64,000 bases of DNA from Enchytraeus crypticus (lineage: Eukaryota; Annelida; Clitellata; Enchytraeida; Enchytraeidae), in NCBI GenBank assembly GCA_905160935.1, contig CAJHZI010000210.1:82001-146000 (forward strand), in the 5' to 3' direction. The notes under the pieces were generated by a model. That model was not told where the DNA came from, did no database searches, and saw nothing but the letters and a program-made list of their open reading frames with translations. Of this stretch, positions 45,566-57,077 are shown piece after piece (within the stretch, counting starts at the first letter, position 1; each line of letters starts with the position of its first letter). Both the position numbers and the translations under genes were made by a program.

Positions 45566-45787
45566 ACAGTGAATAATCAACTACGTTGATATCTATCATT
45601 TTTTAATACCATATGTTTAAACCGTTAGGCAATTTATTCCATTTTCCGTGTAACCAGTCCAGTGAATATCCGAGATGTTACTCTCAGATCAGCGCGGCTG
45701 GGATTCGAACCCATCAGGGTTCAATTCACCTCAGGATCTGTCATTTAAAACTTCATGACGTTACCCCTACACTATTAAGACATTCTA
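45566..45787 (-). mobile_element. SINE group D, tRNA-derived
   Basis: Minus strand: the head has an A-box-like TAGGGGTAACGTCATGAAG and a very good B-box, GGGTTCGAATCCCAGCC. A body of about 100 bp follows that is shared with 38603-38718. Confidence 0.75.
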
Positions 45788-46112
45788 TGTGTATGGTGTG
45801 AACAGAGTGTATAATGTGTACAGAGTAAACAGTGTGTACAGGCGTGCAGTGTGTACATACAGAGTAAATAGTATGTACAGAGTGTACAGTCTGTTCAGTG
45901 TGTACTGTGTGTACAGTGCGTACAGAGAGTACAGTCTGTACAGTGAGAACAGTGTGTACAGAGTGTACAGTGTGTACATTGTGCACATAGTGTAAAGTGT
46001 GTACAGAGTGTAAAGTGTGTACAGAATGTACAGTGTATGCAGAGGGAACGGTGTGTACTAGGTGTACAGAGTGTACAGTTTATACAAGTATGTACAGAGT
46101 GTACAGAGAAAA

Positions 46113-46431
46113 CATATGGAAGAAAACTGGGCAGGAAATGGAAAGTCTGATAGAGATGACCCGTGGATTCATTGGACTCGGGATCAGATAGGACGCTCAA
46201 TTGCGCTCATCCACAATAAGCAGTCCCGAGGTATCCGAGAGATGATCCGAGAGATGATCCTAGAGATCCTGAGAGAGATCAGGAGGGATGAGAGAGAGAG
46301 AGGGTTCAAAGGGTCGGATGAGGCGTCGTAAGTCCTAGAGACGGATTTAATACGATTCTGATCAAGACGTATTGTGACGTCTATATATAGCCTGTCTGCG
46401 TCGATAGCTTGAGGCAGAGTCAATACACACT
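46113..46431. other. Intron sequence with GATCC/GAGAG repeats
   Basis: A short AGAGATGATCCG tandem lies at 46232-46275. No gene was seen. Confidence 0.5.
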
Positions 46432-46982
46432 GACTCTACAATACACTGATTCATGTTGCCTCTACAATACACTGATTCATTGTGCCTCTACAATACACTG
46501 ATTCATTGTGCCACTACAATACACAGGCTCATGATGACTCTACAATACCCTGATTCATTGTGCCTCTACAATACACTGATTCATTGTGCCTCTACTATAC
46601 ACTGATTCATGATGACTCTACAATACCCTGATTCATTGTGCCTCTACTATACACTGATTCATTGTGCCTCTACAATACACTGATTCATTGTGCCTCTACA
46701 ATACACTGATTCATTGTGCCTCTACAATACACTGATTCATTGTGCCTCTACAATACACTGATTCATTGTGCCTCTACAATACACTGATTCATTGTGCCTC
46801 TACAATACACTGATTCATTGTGCCTCTACAATACACTGATTCATGATGACTCTACAATACACTGATTCATGATGCCTCTACAATACACTGATTCATGATG
46901 ACTCTACAATACACTAATTCATTGTGCCACTACAATACACTGATTCATGATGACTCTACAATACACTGATTCATTGTGCCTC
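46432..46982. repeat. 26-bp minisatellite, left block
   Basis: About 21 copies of CTCTACAATACACTGATTCA plus TTGTGC or TGATGA. Confidence 0.95.
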
Positions 46983-47025
46983 TAATAATCACCCTGATTC
47001 ATGATGAATCAGGGTGATTATTAGA
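46981..47025. repeat. 45-nt perfect palindrome
   Basis: Arms of 22 bases, 46981-47002 and 47004-47025, around one central G. The arm reads TCTAATAATCACCCTGATTC plus AT. It sits at the junction of the minisatellite and a LINE 3' end. Confidence 0.95.
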
Positions 47026-47372
47026 ATGTACAAGGCCCTAGATACTGGCTATCCCTTCCACCTAATTTACGATCATCTCGTTCCGTTAACTGTTTCAATA
47101 TTAATCTTCGTCAGTATTTATTAAATAGCTATGAATGATTCTGATTTTAAATGTATAATTGTGCATACTTATTATCATTAATTTTCTTTATTTTGAATTT
47201 CTTTATTGCAATTCTTTAATTTTTACTTTATATTTTCATTTTAAGTTCACCATGGTTCACATTTGGTTTATGTTCACTTATTACATTTACTTGCTTGTTT
47301 GCATTGATTGTGAACTGTACAGGGTTGAATGACCCTTTTTGGTGATCTAAATAAATAAATAAATAAATAAAA
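47026..47372 (+). mobile_element. LINE 3' end inserted in the 26-bp array
   Basis: Non-repetitive AT-rich sequence ending GAATGACCCTTTTTGGTGAT, then CTAAATAAATAAATAAATAA, a typical LINE 3' terminus with an (AATA)n tail. The minisatellite resumes immediately afterwards. The clade is not assignable without the RT. Confidence 0.7.
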
Positions 47373-47690
47373 TGACTCTACAATACCCTGATTCATTGTG
47401 CCTCTACTATACACTGATTCATTGTGCCTCTACAATACACTGATTCAGTGTGCCTCTACAATACACTGATTCATGATGCCTCTACAATACACTGATTCAT
47501 TGTGCCTCTACTATACACTGATTCATTGTGCCTCTACTATACACTGATTCATTGTGCCTCTACTATACACTGATTCATTGTGCCTTTACAATACATTGAT
47601 TCATTGTGCCTCTACAATACACTGATTCATTGTGCCTCTACAATACACTGATTCATTGTGCTTCTACAATACACTGATTCATTGTGCATT
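47373..47690. repeat. 26-bp minisatellite, right block
   Basis: About 12 more copies of the same unit, in the same orientation and phase type as the left block. Confidence 0.95.
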
Positions 47691-47882
47691 ATAACAAATC
47701 ACACAGTACGAACATAAAAATAAATCAAAGAAGAAATCAGAGTAAATCGAATCACAACCAATTAGACCGTTAGAGGTCTAGTTAATCATAACAATCGACT
47801 CAGCTGCAAGCGTTGAACCAATAAAAGTCAGTAACTAAAAACGACGTGTTTACTTCTATTATTGAATGCATTTAAAAGTTTG

Positions 47883-47994
47883 TAAAGCTAAGGTTAACGT
47901 CAGTTTTCTCACTCGAAAGCGATGTCAATGACAGGCGATCCCAGAATTTGAACCCCGCACATCCGCGGTCTAGTATCTTACTGACTTCGCCACT
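47883..47994 (-). mobile_element. SINE group A, left half of inverted pair
   Basis: Minus-strand copy from the tail (AAAGCTAAGGTTAACGTCAG in plus orientation) to TGGCGAAGTCAGTAAGATAC. The head is slightly truncated. Confidence 0.9.
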
Positions 47995-48080
47995 GATTCA
48001 AATCCTGGGCTCGCCCGTCACTGACATCGCTTTCGAGTGAGGAAACTGACGTTAACCATAGCTTTTTAGCATTAGCTTTA
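47995..48080 (+). mobile_element. SINE group A, right half of inverted pair
   Basis: Starts directly at GATTCAAATCCTGGGCTCGC (no A-box half) and ends AACTGACGTTAACCATAGC with a TTTTTAGCATTAGC tail. It pairs with the left copy. Confidence 0.9.
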
Positions 48081-48399
48081 CCGCTGTTTGTTCTGCTAAG
48101 CTGCGATATATGCTTAAAAGCCATATAAAAATAGAAATAAAAGCTGTTTAGACATACTCAGTGTAGCTCAATTGCTGAGTAATGCAAAGCATTCGATTGT
48201 CAAAACATTGTCTAAAATCAGTGGTTGTATAGACGAGATTCTGAATGAGACACTGCAGGTAAGTGGGGTGAATTAGGCTTACGTAGAGTCAGAGTAAACA
48301 GGGTAAACAGGATTGTGTTCTCAGGGAATTACGCCTCTGCCCAGTAAATGTTAGTCGAAGCTGAGGAAGTCATAGGGGGCCCAAATCGTCATAAGCAGA
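48081..48399. other. Intron sequence, nothing recognised
   Basis: Unique; a weak tRNA-like stretch (GTGTAGCTCAATTGCTGAGT) at 48161 has no good B-box. Confidence 0.4.
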
Positions 48400-48494
48400 A
48401 TCCCTCAAGAATAATGTTAGATGATTTAAAGATTCACTCGTAGTCTCATATGTGGGCATGAAGAAGAAAACCAAAGACAGAGAGGAGTGGAATA

Positions 48495-48554
<60 letters not shown>

Positions 48555-48556
48555 CA

Positions 48557-48603
<47 letters not shown>

Positions 48604-48685
48604 CAGTATATATATATATTTACAGTATATATATATATTTACAGTATATATATATATTTACAGTATATATATATATATATTTACA

Positions 48686-48722
<37 letters not shown>

Positions 48723-48775
48723 ATGGACTTACCAGTGGGCAGTGCACTGAGAGAGAGAGAGAGTCAGGGTGAATC
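48400..48775 (+). mobile_element. RTE-like LINE 3' end with internal (TA)n expansion
   Basis: Encodes the R-family C-terminus, with a [13 protein letters not shown] stretch, and ends ACCATGGACTTACCAGTGGG and CAGTGCACTGAGAGAG. About 225 bases of (TA)n with six TTTACAG punctuations are inserted where other copies have only TTATATA. Confidence 0.8.
48496..48720. repeat. (TA)n microsatellite with TTTACAG spacers
   Basis: TA blocks of varied length separated by TTTACAG at 48550, 48600, 48619, 48638, 48657 and 48680 (approximate). Confidence 0.95.
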
Positions 48776-49186
48776 AGTGCAGATTGCTGACTTCTGAACC
48801 GATGAATAATTTATATCATAAATGACTGAACTAAGTCTTGTCAGTAAATGAAACACCAACAACTTACCTGTTCGAGGAATACCATATCTCCACCTCAGCA
48901 AATGTAGGATAACAAATGCCACAACTCACATTGCCCTATTAACCAGATGTCGCTAGTTTAAATGTTACTTGTATTTACAGTCGACATCTGTTGAATAAGA
49001 TTTTCTTGCTCCATTCGAATATAGCAAAAATCAAAGTAAATATGATTTAAAAAATACTAAAAAGACGAATTAGCGGAAAATTAGAAGCACAGCAATAAAC
49101 ACGCGCAGTAGATCTTGTATTTACCCATATGATGAAAAGACTGCATAATAAATATAGTTCATATGGCGCATATCAAGCAACAGAGA
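48776..49186. other. Intron sequence, nothing recognised
   Basis: Unique AT-rich sequence leading into the 29-bp array. Confidence 0.5.
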
Positions 49187-49355
49187 TAACAACAGCACAT
49201 CTCTAACAGCACAGATAACATCCGCACATCTCTAACAGCACAGATAACATCAGCACAGATAACATCCACACATCTCTAACAGCACATATAACATCAGCAC
49301 AACTCTAACAGCACAGATAGAATCCGCACATCTCTAACAGCACTGATAACATCAG

Positions 49356-49360
<5 letters not shown>
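49187..49360. repeat. 29-bp minisatellite, left part
   Basis: About six copies of ACATCTCTAACAGCACAGAT plus AACATCAGC. A related copy, ATCTAACAGCACAGATAAAT, reappears at 53279 after the LINE. Confidence 0.9.
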
Positions 49361-49400
<40 letters not shown>

Positions 49401-49536
49401 CTTTTATTTCACCACACAGGTAGCAAGACAAGAAACAAACTACAATACAATCATACAAGTAAACACACACGTAGTGCTGAAAAAAACAGACACTAGCATA
49501 CACTCAATCAATCAACTAAAAATGAATAACTAAACC

Positions 49537-49848
49537 TTAATTGATTTCTAGCGAACGTTCAAAGTAGTTTCGCAATAACGACTTAAAGTCAAGTCTCTCA
49601 ACTTGTAAGCTCCCTGGCAAGGTACAGTTAGGCCTATTAATTACGTTGACGCAGTATTTATTAATCGATGGCAACAACTCTCCATTAAAGCAATTAAAGT
49701 ATTTACAAGGGGCATCAGAAAGACACAATTTCCTCAAAAAATTAAATCTTCTATTTGCAATCTTTAGTTCAATCGGCAATTGATCCGAAAAAAACTGACA
49801 CTGATTAATTGTTTTCTTAGCGAATGTACGAAATAACTTGCTAAACAA
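49537..49848 (-). pseudogene. LINE ORF2 C-terminal piece
   Basis: A stretch of about 103 residues (FSKLFRTFAKKTINQCQFFS, and later ANRRFNFLRKLCLSDAPCKY) that continues the RT frame after a stop near 49885. It shows no motif of its own, but its position and the NYFERSLEIN ending fit a LINE C-terminus. Confidence 0.6.
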
Positions 49849-49884
49849 TTGAGAATAAGCATTTTCTAGGCTCTGAATCAGAGA

Positions 49885-51324
49885 CTATGCCAATTCTACA
49901 CATTCAGAACCATACAGCAAAATGGGTACACAATATGATTCAACGAGTGAGATAACTACAGAAGGTGCAGCGTTGCCCCCAATTTTGCTGAAGTGCCCAA
50001 AAAATTTATGTTTACGATTTTGAATATTAATTTTGAAACTTTTTGATGACACCAAAACTAATCCCAAATAACGTATTTCATTAACCCACTTGTCTAGGAC
50101 CAATTTTAATGCAGAATGTCTTACAGCATTAACACTTAAACCTACATTAGTTAATTCATTTGATCTGATTTCAATTAGGGACTGTAAATCTGTAACAGTC
50201 AACGATAATAATATTAAATTGTCCGCATACATAAAGGAATTGCAGCATAGAGAAGATACGAAACAACCAATTTTGGATTTTTCAAGCTTAACTAGCTTAT
50301 CATCGACACATACAGCAAACAATATTGGAGATAAAATTCCGCCCTGTCTAACTCCCGAAGTCACGATAAAACTACTTGATACAGCATCATTCCACTTTAC
50401 ACGTGAATTTAATTTGCTGTACCAAATTAACAATAGTTCAATTAGAACTCTTAGTAATTTTCTGTTCATCAACTTGCAGAATAGCATTTTGAAATTAATT
50501 TTATCAAATGCTTTCGATACATCTAACGAACAAATATTTACAGTAGAGCCTTTAGTTGTGAAATATTCAATAGTTTTTCTTAAAGAATAAATTGCGTTAC
50601 TACATCCCACTTTTTGTTTAAAACCAAATTGACGAACGGATGTCAGGAAATAATTGCCTACATAACGTAATATACAACTTTCAAATATCTTGGACAGCAT
50701 GCAACTAATTGTTATTCCTCTATAATTTTCAAGTTTAACATGATCACATTTCCTATCACCCTTAGGAATCGGAATAATTATCCCCTCCCCAAAAGCAGCA
50801 GGAACATACTTTAATGCCACAATTAAGTTAAACAACATAATGATGCAACTGCAAACAATAGGATGAGCATATTGAAGATGTTCACATGTAATATTGTCCA
50901 TTCCGGAGGCTTTGCCTTTCTTCAACTTGTTTATAACATCATCAACGATAGCAACTTCAAATTTTATATCCAGATTATCGCCAATATAGTTGGAAAATCT
51001 ATCTTCAAAATTATCACCCAAATCACCTGAATATTCGTTGTACAATTTTGAAAAAAATTCCGCGAAATTATTAGCAATTAAATTACTATCATTAATGTTA
51101 TTCATTAAACTGCAACATTTAGCCTTAGAAGCGCCAAACTTTGCATTCCAAACGTGCCAAAAAGTGTTATTATCTTTATTTAAGAGGGCCTCATGCAGTG
51201 AGTTAGAGAGCCGACTTTTTTCAGTTTTTATTTTATTAGCTAAGAATGATCTATATTCACGTTTAGCTTTCGCTTTAACTATATAGATATCTCCAGATTT
51301 AGGACGTCCTGATTCTTTCCACAC
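49885..51324 (-). pseudogene. LINE reverse transcriptase with YADN
   Basis: 479 open residues. Motifs are KKGKASGMDNITCEHL, KLENYRGITISCMLSKIFES, VRQFGFKQKVGCSNA, SLDVSKAFDKINF (catalytic motif A intact), SGVRQGGILSPILFAVCVDD (motif B), and FMYADNLILLS in place of YADD. The second catalytic aspartate of motif C is changed to asparagine, so the RT should be inactive even apart from the upstream breaks. The closest relative in the window is 14156-14636. Confidence 0.85.
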
Positions 51325-51333
51325 ATTGTGAGT

Positions 51334-51669
51334 CTAAATAGATTTTTCTTTTAAGGTATTACCTTCGGCATCCCACCAATATTTGTAAAAATTGATTTTT
51401 TTTACCTTAACATTTTCAGCGGCTGCTTTATTTAAACATAGAATTATGGTTTCATAAAAGTGTTCTATAATATCGTTGTTTGAAACATGAGTAGAACGTG
51501 CACACGATGCTGTAAAATGTTTCACATTATGCCATAATGGTGAAAACAATGCATACGCAGAATCATAGTACAATTTCAAATCGCTGTGGTCCCAACGCAA
51601 AACATTATGAGAGCGATTAACCTTAGGCCTACTCTGCTCCTGAACGAGGTTGTCCGTTGCTGATGTCAA
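51334..51669 (-). pseudogene. LINE ORF2 linker region
   Basis: 111 codons between endonuclease and RT, with RWDHSDLKLYYDSAYALFSP and KKINFYKYWWDAE. In this LINE type a WWD motif often precedes the RT. Separated from the RT by a stop near 51330. Confidence 0.65.
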
Positions 51670-51675
51670 TTTTAG

Positions 51676-52107
51676 TCAGGTCAATACAATCAATAAGACA
51701 GGATTATGATCTGACATATTTAAGGGACTATCAATGATGTTGCAATCTTGAACACTTCTATAAAGTTTCCTACTAGTAATAAAGTAGTCTATTAGACTGT
51801 ATCTGCCAGCTGCTCCATTGGAAAATGTGTAATCCAAGGAATCAGCGTCAGATAAAAAGTTATCACATAATAACAAATCACTTTGAGACATAAACTGTTT
51901 AAACGCAGTTACAGGCCAGTCATTTTTTCCGCTTATGAGATTTATATTTAAATCACCTCCTAAAACAATATTGCAATCATTAAACTCCTGAATTGCAATA
52001 TGAGTATTGCGTAAAACTGATTGATGAGCCACTACAGTCTGAGCGTAAGAATTTTTGGACGTCGTGTTGTGTGTGTTACGCTTTAGCTTACTGTCGCTCG
52101 CTAGCAC
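51676..52107 (-). pseudogene. LINE endonuclease C-terminal half
   Basis: NDCNIVLGGDLNINLISGKN is the GDxN motif, LDYTFSNGAAGRYSLIDYFI the late core, and SPLNMSDHNPVLLIV the SDHxPV motif of APE-type endonucleases. The N-terminal half, with its catalytic Asn and Glu, is not readable upstream. Confidence 0.8.
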
Positions 52108-52487
52108 TGAGTCTATCCGCTCTTATAAACGGAAAGATATTCTCGCTGATATCAATCTCTACCATTTGACTTTATCCTCGAGATAACTACAAATCAGCTT
52201 CTTGCATCTTATGAAACTTTTCTATTCTCAACTTTATCTTGAGCTTGTTATGTCACATTTCCAAGAATTCAAAACTCTTGCGCGGATTTCGCGCTCTCCT
52301 ATTGGGTGGAGCCACCTGCGACGGTTGAAGGTCAGCCTCCTGGCGACGACTTTGTTGTAATCTAACGGTGACATTATCCGCCCGATCTCGACAAGATATA
52401 GTTCCGTCACATGCTGCTGAAATCAGCTCAGATGCCGAGCGACATCTCGTTCATAGTATGCAAAAGCGACTTTCGGCGACGATATCG
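52108..52487 (-). other. LINE segment without readable endonuclease start
   Basis: This should hold the first half of the endonuclease, but only stops and short pieces are seen, such as YLEDKVKW. It is either heavily mutated or replaced. Confidence 0.4.
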
Positions 52488-53261
52488 TTATGATTGAAGC
52501 TTTATAGGATTGCACATATATATGGGCGAGATGTTAGCGGCAGCAACAGACCTCTTCTTTCGACCACGATATAAAACGAATCCATTGTCATCAGATTCCG
52601 AAACTTTTGGTGTCACAGTTACTGAACCCCAGTGTTGCACTTCGCTACCTGTAGATTGATTGACTTCAATGTCAGCTCGCGACGCATCACTGGTTTCCAC
52701 ATGCCTGCACTCTGAATCCTTCACAGCAGCTGAATGGTTTAGCATGTTTAAACCTGATCCACCTGTACTGTTCTTAGCTTTCCATATATTCCTTGACAGA
52801 ATGAAATTAGCTGACATCTGGCGAACTGACTGAAGTTAAGACATTGAGTTTTCACAAACCTCCTTAATGTAGTTTTCCAGTCTGTCTAACCTGGACCAGA
52901 GAAGATCCAGGTCCCCCTCCAGGAGCCTTAACGACGGAATGTGATCGGGATGATCCGCCACGAATAGAGGGAGACCACCCATGAGCCCCTGTTCATCCAT
53001 GAAGGACAGGATAGCAACGATATCCTCAAACTTGACAGAGGCGTTCGAGTTGTTGTCACGTCTTTTCCTAATGGACTTAGGAAAATTCGGAATATCCAAT
53101 TTACCGACGGTATCCAATAGCAGTTCTTTCGCAGAAACTATATCATCATGTTGATAGAATTCCAAAACGACTGATTTTAGAGTTTTATTAGCTGATTTGC
53201 CTATCTTATTTGTAATGAAACATAACAAATTTGACACAACTAATTCACGAGCTGCCGCCAT
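52488..53261 (-). pseudogene. LINE ORF1 (one in-frame stop)
   Basis: Starts at ATG 53261, about 15 nt from the element's 5' edge. The first part, of 141 residues, reads MAAARELVVSNLLCFITNKI and includes LPLFVADHPDHIPSL and LLWSRLDRLENYIKEV, a predicted coiled coil. A stop at 52836 is followed in the same frame by a further 109 residues with DDNGFVLYRGRKKRSV, a basic stretch. The exact role of this ORF1 type is not known to me; RNA binding is the general expectation. Confidence 0.7.
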
Positions 53262-53277
53262 GTTGGCAGCGTTACCA

Positions 53278-53329
53278 TATCTAACAGCACAGATAAATAT
53301 CAGGACATATATAACAAATATACAGCAAT
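53278..53329. repeat. 29-bp minisatellite remnant, right side of LINE
   Basis: ATCTAACAGCACAGATAAAT and AGGACATATATAACA match the unit found left of the LINE. Confidence 0.7.
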
Positions 53330-53852
53330 AGCAATAATATAGAGATGTTATAGTTGGCCTAAATGCTACATAGCTACTGTAGCTGATAATATAGAGATAT
53401 TGTAGTAAATGCTACATAGCTACTGTAGCTGATAATATAGAGATATTGTAGCAAATGCTACAGAGCTGTTGTAGCTGATAATATAGAGATATTATAGTAA
53501 ACGCTACAAAGCTGTTGTAGCTGATAATATAGAGATATTATAGTAAACGCTACAAAGCTGTTGTAGCTGATAATATAGAGATATTGTAGCAAATGCTACA
53601 GAGCTGTTGTAGCTGATAATATAGAGATATTATAGTAAATGCTACAAAGCTGTTGTAGCTGATAATATAGAGATATTGTAGTAAACGCTACAAAGCTGTT
53701 GTAGCTGATAATATAGAGATATTGTAGCAAATGCTACAGAGCTGTTGTAGCTGATAATATAGAGATATTATAGTAAACGCTACAAAGCTGCTGTAGCTGA
53801 TAATATAGAGATATTGTAGTAAATGCTACAAGGCTACTGTAGCTGATAATAT
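53330..53852. repeat. 46-bp minisatellite with internal dyads
   Basis: About 11 copies of ATAGAGATATTGTAGCAAAT plus GCTACAGAGCTGTTGTAGCT and GATAAT. Each unit holds the dyads TGTAGCAAATGCTACA and AGCT...AGCT, so single strands could fold in every unit. Confidence 0.95.
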
Positions 53853-54139
53853 AGATCCCTAGGGTCTCATATAGTCCTATACACAACTGGATATGCGTTT
53901 ATTGCTCAATTGCCTCAATCCATTCCACGCGCCTTGCAGTATCTGCTGCCAAAAACAATGTTAGATTCCCGCCATCTTACATGACAACATCGAGTACTGT
54001 GAAGCCCATATGAGTGTTACTACAGCAATGTAAGCAGTTAGACTATAATAAAGAGAACAGGAAATCTCTTTAGGGGTTCCGTTGGATGAGAGACTTAAGG
54101 CACAGATTTGTCATTCAACAACAAGAGAAATGAAAAGTT
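53853..54139. other. Intron sequence, nothing recognised
   Basis: Unique; the last 100 bases lead into an AAT run. Confidence 0.4.
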
Positions 54140-54141
54140 CT

Positions 54142-54182
<41 letters not shown>
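54140..54182. repeat. (AAT)n microsatellite
   Basis: About 13 AAT repeats at the left edge of a LINE remnant. Confidence 0.95.
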
Positions 54183-54184
<2 letters not shown>

Positions 54185-54189
54185 GCAAC

Positions 54190-55265
54190 AAGACCACCCT
54201 TGCTCACCGGTAGACTGGCAGCAAGCCAGTGGTCTTGGAATTCGTCTTGTTTCCCATATCGCGCCTTCAGCCTTCCTGGCATCAGCGATGGGAACGAGAC
54301 AGTTGCAAGATGCCATCCTTCATAAGTGCTCCCTTTCTGCCGATAGATCCATTGACGTTGCGTTGTCAGTTTGGTCCAAAAGCCTCACCTTCAGTGCTCC
54401 ACCTTCTACCTCAGTCAGTAACCAGAAATCATGGGACCGTCCTATAGTGGATCGGATTTATAACAGTCTGTTAGAATCCCAGTCCAATGCAATAGACAGA
54501 GCACGACTCCTAGCTGTATCAACCAAAAGAAGCAGCGACTGGCTTCACGCTCTCCCTGTTGCTTCTTGTGGGCTTTTTTACACAATGAGGCGATTCGAGT
54601 AGCCGTTAGTTTCCGTTTAGGGGCGAAAACTTGCGAGCCTTACATGTGCCCATGCGGTCATGAAGTCGACGCTTTAGGTCTCCATGCCTCTCCTGCAAAC
54701 GAAGCTCAGGTAGAATGTCTCGCCATCACAATTTAAATGACTTAATATGGCGAGCACTTTTAAGAGCAGGCATCCCTTCCTCTAAGGAATCAAGTTGGTT
54801 GTCCAGATCAGACGGCAAGCGTCCGGACGGCCTGACTTTAGTGCACTGGTGCAACGGTGAATGTGCCGCATGGGACGTCACGGTCATTGACACTATGGCA
54901 AACTCCTACCTGAATACGACTTCAGTCACAGCCGGTGGAGCTGCTGTTCATGCCGCCTCTAGGAAGTTGGATAAATACCGTGATCTGTCCTTAGGATGAA
55001 GTTGTTCCTGTGGCCATTGAAACCATGGGCCCGATGAATCCCGAAGGAGTTGACTTTATCAATGGCATAGGCAGACTAATTGCAGAGCAAAACGGCGATA
55101 AGCGAGAGACATCTTTTCTTTGGCAAAGGCTCTCCATGACTTTGCAAAAGATTTAATGCAGTCTGCTTCAACAATGCTTTTAAGCCGATTGATGACCTCG
55201 AGTATCCGGGCGGCGGTCCAATGATTGTTTACACACATGTATGATAACTGCGTGTGTTTACAAAG
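54190..55265 (+). mobile_element. Remnant of a LINE with restriction-like endonuclease
   Basis: Three frames in sequence. 54190-54602 carries PSAFLASAMGTRQLQDAIL and LHALPVASCGLFYTMRRFE. About 54605-54716 carries CEPYMCPCGHEVDALGLHAS, a zinc-knuckle-like C-x-C...H whose last cysteine appears lost. 54715-54999 carries HNLNDLIWRALLRAGIPSSK and DGKRPDGLTLVHWCNGECAA, then WDVTVIDTMANSYLN. KRPDG...WDVTV fits a PD-(D/E)xK nuclease of the type at the C-terminus of some LINEs. VAIETMGPMNPEGVDFINGI follows to 55200. Frameshifts make it a dead 3' fragment, with no RT present. Family identity is from memory of similar proteins in marine invertebrates. Confidence 0.7.
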
Positions 55266-56745
<1,480 letters not shown>

Positions 56746-57069
56746 ATAATATGAAATCGTACCAACTACTAAGACAGTAAATTCATAGTAAGAATTCATT
56801 ATAAAGATTACCAATAACAAAAAGAAGTCTACAGACATATTGTAGCGCAATGACTACATCAAATGATATAGAACATAAATGATGACATGATATAAGCGCC
56901 ACTTTGTGACAGGTTCAAGAATTTAACGTCAATTAAATGTCTTTTTTTACTGTTTATTTATTAGCAGCCCATTGTTCAAGTTGACGGAAGTCAACTTGAA
57001 CCAAACTAGAATTTCTAAAAAAGTAGTCGACCGGCACTGCTGCATAATAGATACTGTACAGCGAAAGCA
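56746..57069. other. Intron sequence, nothing recognised
   Basis: Unique AT-rich sequence, with an inverted GTTCAAGTTGACGGAAGTCA and TTGAACC pair near 56975. Confidence 0.4.
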
Positions 57070-57077
57070 TTTCCTGC

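Larger units (their letters stand above)
45050..46112. repeat. ACAGTGTGT minisatellite in three blocks
   Basis: Units of 9-10 bp such as TACAGTGTG at 45050-45112, 45195-45545 and 45795-46112. The gaps are filled by a group-C SINE and a group-D SINE, so retroelements appear to have entered one older array. Confidence 0.85.
49361..53277 (-). mobile_element. Nearly full-length LINE inserted in the 29-bp array
   Basis: About 3.9 kb, minus strand. The 5' end lies just before the ORF1 ATG at 53261; the 3' end, at 49400-49361, reads GTGAAATAAAAGC followed by a (TA)n tail. It has ORF1, part of the endonuclease, a reverse transcriptase and a C-terminal region, with stops and frameshifts between them. 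It is flanked on both sides by the same minisatellite unit. Confidence 0.85.

Noticed and set aside
45690-45787. A functional tRNA gene at the good B-box
   Set aside because: The B-box is strong, but the cloverleaf does not close, and the adjoining body recurs at 38603, marking it as a SINE.
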